Source of the DNA: Adiantum capillus-veneris
Taxonomy: Eukaryota > Streptophyta > Polypodiopsida > Polypodiales > Pteridaceae
Length of the DNA stretch: 64,000 nt
Direction: 5' to 3'
Assembly: GCA_014529385.2 (NCBI GenBank)
Contig: CM043951.1
Span: forward strand, 110,436,469-110,500,468
The notes beneath the pieces were generated by a model that saw only the letters and a list, made by a program, of their open reading frames with translations, searched no databases and was not told the origin of the DNA. The translations under genes were made by a program, and so were the position numbers. The number at the start of each line of letters is the position of its first letter. The first letter of the stretch is position 1. This document shows, piece after piece, positions 49,201-60,794 of this stretch.

Positions 49201-50337
49201 GATGTCCAATATTGGTGTAAAGCATGTAAGCCATGCCAAATTGCTGGGGATAGACGACTAACATATGAGCCTCGAGTCCCAATAATATCTTATGGCCCTT
49301 TTGAAAAGTGGGGTGTGGATGCAATAGGTCCCCTACCTCGTACTTCTACAGGGAAGGTTTTCATCATCATGGGTGTTGACTACATGACACGATGGGCGGA
49401 AGCAACAAGCACAACCCGAATCACAGCTGAAGAGGTATCAAAGTTTATTTTTGATCATATTTGTAGTAGGTTTGGAACACCCCTAGAAATCTTATCAGAT
49501 CGAGGCCCGGGTTTTAGGGCTGACCTTCTGAATGATCTCTTGAGGAGGTTAAAAGTGAAACACCTGCATTTCACACCCTACTATCCTCAATGCAATGGAT
49601 TGGTGGAAAAAGTGAATGGAATGATATGTAAGATCATTTCTAAACAGGTTGTGGACCGGCCTAATGATTGGGATCGCCATTTGACGGCTGCTCTTTGGGC
49701 GTATAGGACATCTTTCAAGGTATCTACCCAATTCACCCCTTTTCATCTAGTTTATGGACAGGAAGCACTTCTCCCCATTGAGGTAGAGCTCTCAAGCTTG
49801 CGCGTTCTTGCAAGAGTGGCAAAAAAACCAAAGGAGGTCCTACATGAAAGGATCTTAGATCTCCAACGACTTGAGCTAGATAGAGAAGAGTCCATTGATC
49901 ACTACATCACCAAAGCGACAAGCCAAAGGGATAAAATCAACAAGAAGCTCAAGGGGAAAGGATTGAAGGAAGGTATGTTGTTTCTTCGCTATGATAACCG
50001 ACTTGATACTCGACTTGACAAAAAGTTTTTGCAAAGATGGGAGGGACCTTTCATGATAAAAACAAAGTTTGAGAATGGTAGTTACAGATTAGTAGATTTA
50101 TCAGGAAAACTCCACAAGACCACAGTCAATGGATGGAGATTAAAGCCCTACTTTCAACGTATCAATCCGTTGATAGGCAGTCATCTGCCTACATCGTCTA
50201 AGCTCCAAATTGGCATGGCTCCCTTCGGCTTGGCAAATGCTCCCCCTATTTTTAAAGCTTTGATGTGCAAAGAAGAACCAGACTTGGAATCTGAACATAC
50301 CCAAGGCAACCCTCCCATCTCCGATTTATGGGATTGA
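46297..50337 (+). CDS. pol: pol region of the Tat element (protease, RT, two RNase H, integrase), one premature TGA
   Basis: It continues the gag frame after the nested LTR. Protease: VDGGAQMCVI (about 46,447) and ILGRPWL. A TGA at 46,711-46,713 stops the frame, after which 1,203 codons are open. RT: TPKKNGKWRVCVDY (residue ~185 of that stretch) and FMDD (~294). The native RNase H lacks its first Asp (YYVTPSVGFEAIG). A second, archaeal-type RNase H keeps all four acidic residues: CFDGAY (~587), NNEAEY (~627), IKGDSL and KEADLL. Integrase: HHCC finger CHDDVCGGH...CKACKPC (~794-834), then D in GVDAIGP (~863), D in SDRGPG (~924) and E in NGLVEKVN (~960). No chromodomain. All key catalytic residues outside the native RNase H are present, so the enzymes look recently functional apart from the TGA and the LTR insertion. 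Confidence 0.92.
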
Positions 50338-50468
50338 GGTAATGAAAAGCAGGTCTAATGGAGTAAAAGAGTGCATGACACTCCTCCTATTGAAAAAAAA
50401 AAAAAAAGGAAAAATGACAAAAAAAGAGAAAAAAAAGAAAGAAAGAAAAAAAAGAGCAACACCGTCCT
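50338..50468 (+). other. 3' untranslated part of the Tat element
   Basis: A purine-rich tract (A-runs with G, about 50,391-50,458) follows the pol stop and precedes the hairpin and the polypurine tract. Minus-strand ORFs here are by-products. Confidence 0.7.
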
Positions 50469-50492
50469 CCTAAAGATATGAATATCTTTAGG
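50469..50492 (+). promoter_or_regulatory. Perfect 11-bp hairpin next to polypurine tract
   Basis: Arms CCTAAAGATAT (50,469-50,479) and ATATCTTTAGG (50,482-50,492) pair perfectly around GA, ending 3 nt before the polypurine tract. The stem sequence differs from the equivalent hairpin at 17,471, but the GA centre and the position are the same. Confidence 0.75.
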
Positions 50493-50495
50493 CTT

Positions 50496-50504
50496 GGGGG
50501 AGGG
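50496..50504 (+). promoter_or_regulatory. Polypurine tract of the Tat element
   Basis: GGGGGAGGG, then CTAATA and the TG of the 3' LTR at 50,511. This is the plus-strand primer site. Confidence 0.85.
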
Positions 50505-50510
50505 CTAATA

Positions 50511-52591
50511 TGAGTGGCATAAAATGGTAACCATCTTTTTGCAACATTTCTCAGCCTACTCAACGTCCTCTTCCTCATATGTGTATATATTTTTCTACTC
50601 TATTAAGTTATCTAGAGTAAATTCCCCCTCTTCGTTTAACCTTTGTGGCGACACATACATTATACTCTTCTCAAAAATGTCACCTTAGTCATATATTTAT
50701 ATTACCACCCTTTTCTTTTTTGCTTTGTAAATAGAATAAGCATACAATAACCAACTATATACCCCCAAACTTTCTTACCTCTTTTGAATTAGTAGTAGAA
50801 AAATAATATATCCATCTTCCACCCCATATAGATAAATTCCCATGGAAATCAACTCTCCACTTGTCTTTACCAAAGATTATGGTCCCTCTCTACAAGTCTT
50901 CTATGCCCCCTACATAGGTGGCCCAATATCTCTTAAGAATATATATATATAGTTTTTCTCCTTTCAAAAAAGACTCCAATTGTATATTCTCTTCACAAGC
51001 AAATAATATTGGGCCCTCCTCTATTTGTTTAAGCATCATAGCATTTTGAAAAAGCATGATTCCCCTTGGATGCATACAAGCAAAGGGCCCATACAAGAAG
51101 ACTTTGAAGCAAAAGGTTCCCTAGCCTAGTGTGGACCTTCCAAACCGAATTCCTTGGTGCATGGGCGTGAAGAATAGTTCAAATTCATATCAAACATGTT
51201 GAGAAGGTCAATTTTGCCTTTTGAAGCATGTCATTCCGAGCTACAGGTAAAAAGTTATGGTCAAAATAGTGTAAATCTGACAGATTCGCAGCAAAAGGGA
51301 ACTGTAAATCAAGTAAATCAAGAGGGTGAGATCTTATTTTTCCCCTACTCATCTTCTAGAAGAGCAATGAGTGTTCAAGGTCGCTTGCATGTGATGGGAC
51401 CAACCTAAAGATGCTTTCTAAATGCCAAGATAGACAAGTTGAGATACCCCGCAGGAGCCTTCCGTAGGGCCTCATGGTGGGGCCCACCTACATTATGCAC
51501 CCCTATGGAGTCTTCACGGTCTAAAATGATATTTTTGGTGAATAAATAGTCCCTTTTATGTCCAATATTCAATGAGTGGTCAAAGGACACTTAATTAGGT
51601 CTAATCACTTACTCTAATTAAGTGTAGCATAATCCCACTCCTACACAACTATAAATAGCCCCCCTTGGAGAGACTCAAGGACACACACACACCTATATTT
51701 TCAACTTCATGTTGTTTCTTGATCAATAGTAGAGAAAACCCCAACTCTCCCTCTTTCACATCCTCCCTCCTAACCTTCCTCTTTGGAGGAAGTGCAACTC
51801 TATTCTCCACTCTTTCCATTCTACAATCTCTTACTCCATCAACCCAATAAATCATTTGTAGCACCTCAATAACTTGTAAATACATCATGATCTCTCTCAT
51901 GGTTATGTTAATGATCATGAAATCATCTTCAAAACTTTCAAGTGTCGCAATTCGTGATGGTTAGCAAGCGTCGGTTCTCCCCTTAAAAGGTGTGCGAGAA
52001 ATCAAGTAAGTGTTCTATTCTCAATTTACCATTGGTTTGTTTCTCCACACTTATTCAATTGGTCTAAAGAAATTTCTCACTCCAACTCTCTTTTGCTTCA
52101 TTACATATGCATGTGGCTACCTCTCATGGTGATTTTATTTATGTCACGGCATTGCATAGATGGAGATGAGCTCTCTATGCAAAATGTGTTAGTTTGATGT
52201 AGTTGATTCTCTTGTGTGTTTGAGAGGCAAGTCTTGTGAGCATGATTTTTTGATGAGTGCTTGAGAGAGGAAGAGTTTGGATGTATTATGGGTATTCTTA
52301 TGGGGAGAAGGTGAATGCTATTCCACAAATTGCATATCTCATTTTGATGCACGGCATTGGGTTGCATAATCGTTGATGGTGTTCAAGTGTCCAAAGTGTA
52401 TATAGAGTAAGGGGGTTTTCAAAGTGTGTTGCTTGAGTGGGTGAGTGCAAGTGTCATTTTGATTGGTTTCCTTCTCCACTCCCAAAAGAAGGTGGTGCCC
52501 CAAGTAGTGTGCGTACCTCTTTACGAACATTTTGTGAGGGTAGGCCCATTGGTTTGGGTTTAGAGGCCCCATTTCAAAAAGCTCGCCCTCA
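50511..52591 (+). repeat. 3' LTR of the Tat element
   Basis: Same TG...CA ends as the 5' LTR, 2 bp longer because of an extra TA in a TATATA tract near 50,940. TATAAATAG lies at 51,650-51,658. The other differences from the 5' LTR are scattered single-base changes. Confidence 0.95.
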
Positions 52592-55500
52592 ATAGGACAT
52601 TCTTTCATCCTATGGACCTAGGTTCCTTATGTTCCTTTTGGAGATCCTATGGCCCTAGGGCCATAGGATCCCCATAAGGAACATAGAGGCCCTTGAGATT
52701 GTACATTCCCACCCTATGGCCCTTGGGAACCTAGGGCCATTGGGTCGCCAAGAGGAACATAGGGAACCATATGGCCCTTGAGATTGTACATTCCCACCCT
52801 ATGGTCCTTGGGACACAAGGTCTGTAGGTGGGACATAGGGCATTCTTTGATCCTATGGACCTAGGCTCTTTTGGAGATCCTATGGCCCTAGGGCCATAGG
52901 ATCCCCATAAGGAACATAGAGATCCATATGGCCCTTGAGATTGTACAGTGTCACCCTATGGCCCTTGGGCCATAAACTCTTTAGATGGGACACAAGCGAC
53001 CCTGTGATCCTATGGCCCTAGGTCCATAAGATCTCCAAAAGGAACATAGAGAAAAATATCGCCCTTGAGATTGTACCTTTCCCCCCTATGGCCCTTGGGC
53101 CACAAGGTCTCTAGATGGGACGTAAGGCACCCTTTGATCCTCTGGCCATAGGTTCCTTATGTTTGTTTTGCAGATCCTATGGGCCTAGGGCTATTGGATC
53201 TCCAAAAGGAACATAGGGAACCATATGTCCCTTGAGATTGTACATTCCCATCCTATGGCCCTTGGGCCACAAGGTCTATAGATGGGACATAGGGCATTCT
53301 TTGATCCTATGGACCTAGGTTCCTTATGTTCCTTTTGGAGATCCTATCGTCCTAGGGCTATAGGATCCCCATAAAAAACATAGAGAACCATATGGCGGTT
53401 GAGATTGTACAGTGTCACCCTATGGCACTTGGGCCATAAGCTCTCTAGATGGGACACAAGGCACCCTGTGATCCTATGGCCCTAGGGCCATAAGATCTTG
53501 AAAAGGAACATAGGGAACAATATGGCCCTTGAGATTTTACCTTACCTCCCTATGGCCCTTGGGCCACAAGGTCTCTAGATGGGACATAAGGCACCCTTTG
53601 ATCCTATGGCCATAGATTTCTTATGTTTGTTTTGGAGATCCTATGGCCCTAGGTCCATTGGATCTCCAAAAGGAACATAGGGAACCATATGGACCTTGAG
53701 ATTGTACATTCCCACCCTATGGCCCTTGGGCCACAAGGTCTCTAGATGGGACATAGGGCATTCTTTGATCCTAGAGCCCTAGGTTCCTTATGTTCGTTTT
53801 GGTGATCCTATGGCCCTAGGGCCATTGGATATCCAAAAGGAACATAGGGAACCGTATGGCCCTTGAGATTGTACATTCCCACCCTATGGCCCTTGGGCCA
53901 CAAGGTCTGTAGATGGGACATAGGGCATTCTTTGATCCTATGGCCCTAGGTTCCTTATGTTCCTTTTGGAGATCCTATGGCCTTAGTACCATACGATCCC
54001 CATAAGGAACATAGAGAATCCTATGGCCTTTGAGATTGTACAGTGCCACGCTATGGCCCTTGGGCCATAAGATCTCTAGATGGGACACAAGGCACCCTGT
54101 GATCCTATGGCCTAGGGCCATATGTTCCTTTTGGAGATCCTATGATCATAGGGCCATAGGATCTTCAAAAGAAACATATGGAACCCTATGGGCCTTAAGA
54201 TTGTACATTCCTACCCTATGGCCCTTGGGCCACAAGGTTTGTAGATGGGACATATGGCACCCTTTGATCCTATGGACCTAGGTTCCTTATGTTTCTTTTG
54301 GAGATCCTATGGCAAAAGGAACAGAGGGAATCCTATGGCGCTTGAGATTGTACATTCCCACCCTATGGCCCTTAGGCCACAAGGTCTCCATATGGGACAT
54401 GGAGCACCCTTTGATCCTATGGCTCTAGGTTCCTTATGTTCCTTTTGGAGATTTTATGGTCCTAGGGCCATAGGATCTCTAAAAGGAACATACAAAACCC
54501 TATGGACCTTGGAATTGTACACTCCTATCCTATGGCCCTTGGGCCACAAGATCTGTAGATGAGACACCCTAAACCCTATGATCCTATGGCAGTAGGGCCA
54601 TATGTTCCTTTTGGAGATCTTATGGCCCGAGGGCCATAGGATCTTCAGAAGGAACATAGAGAACCCTATGGCCCTTGAGATTGTACAATCCTACCCTATG
54701 GCCCTTGGGGCACAAGTTCTAAAGATGGGACATATAGCACCCTTTGATCCTATGGCCCTAGGTTCCTTATGTTTCTTTTGGAGCTCCCATGGATCTAATG
54801 CCATAGGATCTCCAAAAGGAACATAGGGAACCCTATGGCCCTTGAGATTGTACATTCCTACCCTATCACCTTTGGGCCACAAGGTCTCTAGATGGAACAT
54901 AGGGCACCCTTTGACCCTATGGCACTTAGGCCACAAAGGTCTCCAGATGGGAGATAGGACACCTTGTGATCCTATGGCCCTAGGGTCATAGGATCTCCAA
55001 ATGGAACTTATGGAATCCTATGGCCCTTGAGATTGTACATTGGCACCCTATGGACACAAGGAATTAAGATGAGATATAGGGCATCCTTTGATCATATGGC
55101 CCTAGGGCCATATGTTCCTTTTGGGGATCATATGGCCCTAGTGCCATAGAATCTCTAAATGGACCCTAGGGAAGCCTATGCATCTTGAGATTGTACATCG
55201 CCACCCTATTGACCTTGGGCCACAGGGTTTTCAAAAGGAACATAGGGCACCCTGTGACCCTAAGTCCATAGGGTCTCACATCATACTGGAGGGCATCCTA
55301 GGGCCCAAGGGTGGCCATAACGAGCATAGGGAACCCCATGGTGCACATTAACGGGCAACATGGCAGCCCCATGCCCCTAGGGCCCTAGGGCCATAAGATC
55401 TCCAAAAGGAAAATAGGGAACACTATGGCCCTTGAGATTGCACATTGCCACCCTATGACCCTCGGGCCACAAGATCTCCAGATGGGACATAGGGCAACTT

Positions 55501-55700
55501 GTGGTCCTATGGCCCTAGGAAACCATATTGTTCCTTTTAGAGATCTTGTGGCCCTATTGTTCCTTTTGACATAGAGCACCATGTGATCCTATGGCCCTAG
55601 GGCCATAGGATCTTCAATAGGAACATAGGGAACCCTATGACCCTTGAGATTGTACATTGACACCCTATGGCCAGATGGGACATTGGTCACCCTATAGTAC
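52592..55700. repeat. Palindromic satellite, 464-bp higher-order period (right half)
   Basis: It resumes in the monomer broken by the Tat insertion (GACATTCTTTCATCC). Markers GTACAGTG at 52,943 and 53,407 are 464 bp apart, as on the left side. After about 54,100 the monomers become irregular and diverged, mirroring the left edge. A block at 55,240-55,375 ('agggtctcacatcatact') closely matches 34,130-34,250 at the opposite edge. ORFs between 54,030 and 55,582 come from the repeat. Confidence 0.93.
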
Positions 55701-56744
55701 GATGTGAGACCACCCTATGGCCTTATGGTCATAGGGTGACTTAGTGCCATATGTTAATCTTTAGTATGAGGTGAAACCCTATGGACTTATGTCCATAGGG
55801 TGCCCTAGGGCCATAGGTTACCCTCTAGTATGAGATGAGATCATATGGCCTCTAGTATGAAGTGACACCCTATGGCCTTATGGCCATATTGTGCCCTGGG
55901 GCCATATGATTCCCTCTATTTTGATGTGAGACCCTATGGCCATAAGGCCATAGGGTGTCCTTTGTAGCCACACCCTGTCTGCCCTTCTAAAGATTCTATG
56001 TGTAGTTTTATTTTAGTGACCCAGGGCCATAGGATTCTCTCTATGCCATCGAGGGCTGAAGGCCGTAGGGTCCCCTCTATACTAGTAAGATCCTATGGCC
56101 CCAAGGCCACAAGGTGCCCTCATTCTTTCAAAAAAACCCTCTATGCTCTATGCTCTATGCTCTATGCTCTATATTAGGAACCTATGGCCTTCAGGCCATA
56201 GGGTCCCATGTATGCCATAGGGAGCTATATTTGTCAATAAAAAACATTATTTTCTCTATATTGGCACCATGTGGCTTGAAGGCCATAGGGTCCCCTCTAT
56301 TCTAGTAAGAGTCTCTCCATGCTCTATATTGGCACCCTTTTGCCTAAAGTCCATAGGGTCCACTCTATGCTAGTAAGAACGGATCTATGCTCTATATGGA
56401 ACCCTGTATGCTAGAAACCACTATGAGGGTTTTTTGGCAACCTATGGCCATACGATACTCTCTTTATGGCCATAGGGTTTGTTGAATACTAAGGAAAACT
56501 CTCCATGGTCTATATCTGGGCATCTAATGGCGGTTGTGCCATTTGCTAATAAGAAACCACCGTTTCTCTAGGTTTTTCTTCTATTGTTTTACGACAACAA
56601 GGTGCCATGCTCCATGGAAATAATTTAAAAAAACCTAAATGCTCTACATTAACACCCTATGGCGCAGGGCCCAGGTGTGATCTATGCTACCCTAAACCCC
56701 TCTATGCTCTACGTTGACACCCTACGGCCCCAGGGCCACAAGGT
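55701..56744. repeat. Irregular palindrome-bearing repeats
   Basis: Palindromes such as CCCTATGGCC with GGCCATAGGG are separated by variable spacers containing 'gtatgagatgaga' or 'tctatgctctatatt'. A small tandem of CTATGCT units lies at about 56,142-56,174. No gene seen. Confidence 0.75.
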
Positions 56745-58309
<1,565 letters not shown>

Positions 58310-60725
58310 TATATATAGCACCCTATGGCCCAAAGTCCATAGGATGCATATATAGCTCACCACAAAACACGAATTGAGGAGACCTTGTGGTCATAAATCC
58401 ATAAGATCTATATATATTTATCTAGAAACATCAACTATAGAATCCTATGGCCTTTTGTCCGTAGGATGCTCGTATAGTCATCATGAAACACCTACATATA
58501 GGGCGCTATGGACCTAAGGCCATAGGATGTATATATATAATCACTCCCTAGGCTATGGACCTTGTGGTCATAAATCCATAAGATCTATATATGTTTAGCT
58601 AGAAACATCAACTATAGCATCCTATGGCCTTTTGTCCGTAGGATGTTCATATAGTCATCATGAAACACCTACATATAGGGCCCTATGGACCTAAGGCCAT
58701 AGGATGTATATATATAATCATATCAATACACCTACATATAGCATCCCATGGACCTAAGTCCAAAGGATGTATACAAACTCATTGTTTCCCTCAGGCCACA
58801 TGATGCTATATACCCATCATGAGACAACTACATATAGCGCCCTATCGCTCTCAATACAAAACGCCTTGATAAAACATCATATAGACTAAAGTCCATATGA
58901 TTTATATATAGTCAACACAAAACACCTACATATAGTGCCCTATGGTCCTAAGGCCATAGAATGTTATAGACCCATCATGAGACAACTACATATAGTGCCC
59001 TATGCCCCTTAGACCATAGGATGTGTATGTATGCATTGCGAAACACCTGCATATATCATCCAATGGCCCTAAGGCCATAGGATATTATATACCCATCATG
59101 AGACAACTATGTATAGTGTCCTATGGCCCTTAGACCATAGGATGTGTACAGTTGCATCGCAAAACACCTACATATAGCTCTATATTGGCCCTAAGGCCAT
59201 AGAATGTTAAATACCCATCGTGACATAACTACATATAGTTCCCTATGGCCCTCATTCCATAGGATGTGTATAGTTTCATCACGAAACACCTACATATAGC
59301 ATCCTATGGCTCTAATGCCGTAGGATGTTAAATACCCATCGTGAAACAACTACAAATAGTGCCCTATGGCCCTCAGGCCATAGGATGTGTACAGTTGCAT
59401 CGCGAAACACCTACATATAGCATCCTATGGCCCTAAGGCCACAGGATGTTATATACCCATCATGAGACAACTACATATAGTGTCCTATGGCCTTAAAGCC
59501 ACAGGATGTTATATACCCATCATGAGACAACTACATATAGTGTCCTATGGCCCTTAGGCCATAGGATGTGTACAGTTGCATCGCAAAACATCTACATATA
59601 GCTCTATATTGGTCATAAGGCCATAGAATGTTATATAGTGAGATAACTACATATAGTTCCCTATGGCCCTCAGTCCATAGGATGTGTATAGTTGCATCAC
59701 GAAACACCTACATATAGCATTCTATGGCTCTAATGCCATAGGATGTTAAATACCCATCGTGAGACAACTACAAATAGTGCCCTATGGCCCTCAGGCCATA
59801 GGATGTGTACAGTTACATCGCGAAACACCTACATATAGAATCCTATGGCCCTAAGGCCACAGGATGTTATATACCCATCATGAGACAACTATGTATAGTG
59901 TCCTATGGCCCTTAGGCCATAGGATGTGTACAGTTGCATTGCAAAACACCTACATATAGCTCTATATTGTCCCTAAGGCCATAGAATGTTATATACCCAT
60001 CGTGAGATAACTACATATAGTCCCCTATGACCCTCAGTCCATAGGATGTGTATAGTTGCATCACGAAACACCTACATATAGCATCCTATGGCTCTAATGC
60101 CACAGGATGTTAAATACCCATCATGAGACAACTACAAATAGTGCCCTATGGCCCTCAGGCCATAGGATGTGTACAGTTGCATCGTGAAACACCTACATAT
60201 AGCATCCTATGGCCCTAAGGCCATAGGATGTTATATACCCATCATGAGACAACTACATATAGTGTCCTATGGCCCTTAGGCCATAGGATGTGTACAGTTG
60301 CATCGCAAAACACCCACATATAGCTCTATATTGGCCATAAGTCCATAGAATGTTATATACCCATCGTGAGATAACTACATATAGTGCCCTATGGCCCTCA
60401 GTCCATAGGATGTGTATAGTTGCATCACGAAACACCTACATATAACATCCTATGGCCCTAAGGCCACAGGATGTTAAATACCCATCGTGAGACAACTACA
60501 AATAGTGCCCTATGGCCCTAAGGCCACAGGATGTATATTTACTCAACACAAAACACCTGCATAAAACATCATATGGACTAAAGGCCATATGGTTTATACA
60601 TACTCAATATGAACCACCTACATATAGCATCATATGGCCCTAAGTCCATAGGATTCTGTATACCCATCATGAAACAACCACATATAGTGCCCTCTGTGTA
60701 TATAATCATAATGAAACACCTACAT
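58310..60725. repeat. 121-bp palindromic satellite with ~364-bp higher-order period
   Basis: A tandem array whose 121-bp unit contains two ~60-bp halves, each with one palindrome: CCTATGGCC, a CTAA or CTTA centre, then GGCCATAGG. The marker ACACCTACATATAG lies at 59,164, 59,286, 59,407, 59,825, 59,946, 60,068, 60,189, 60,310 (one mismatch) and 60,432. A variant half AGCTCTATATTGG at 59,176, 59,600, 59,958 and 60,322 marks a three-unit higher-order repeat (intervals 424, 358 and 364). The left part (58,310-58,950) is less regular. Spacers are unrelated to those of the 464-bp array. Confidence 0.93.
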
Positions 60726-60794
60726 ATATACTCACAATAAACTGATTTTGTGATGGTTTTCTTAACAAATATTTATTGAAACCTTCTTGCAGGT
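60726..60794 (+). other. Putative intron end upstream of DDE-like gene
   Basis: A T-rich stretch ends ACCTTCTTGCAG (AG at 60,791-60,792), a good 3' splice site, just before the ATG at 60,795. The coding region may therefore be an internal exon, with 5' exons left of the 121-bp satellite. Confidence 0.5.

Larger units (their letters stand above)
40648..52591 (+). mobile_element. Tat-clade Ty3/gypsy LTR retrotransposon, nearly complete
   Basis: An ~11.9-kb element inserted in the 464-bp satellite. It has LTRs of 2,079 and 2,081 bp with TG...CA ends, a primer-site-like sequence, two leader ORFs, a single-frame gag-pol with two RNase H domains, a hairpin and a polypurine tract. It is flanked by ATAG on both sides (40,644-40,647 and 52,592-52,595). 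Removing the element and one ATAG restores a normal satellite unit. About 16-18 differences separate the LTRs by eye (roughly 99.2% identity), so the insertion is recent. A 1,649-bp solo LTR sits in the gag-pol frame, and one TGA interrupts pol. There is no chromodomain and no env-like gene. Tat assignment rests on the second, archaeal-type RNase H. Confidence 0.95.

Noticed and set aside
60253-60435. Minus-strand ORF in the 121-bp satellite
   Set aside because: Simple read-through of the tandem unit.
58310-60725. CRISPR-like array
   Set aside because: Regular palindromic repeats, but the spacers are also repeated, the genome is eukaryotic and there are no cas genes. It is a satellite.
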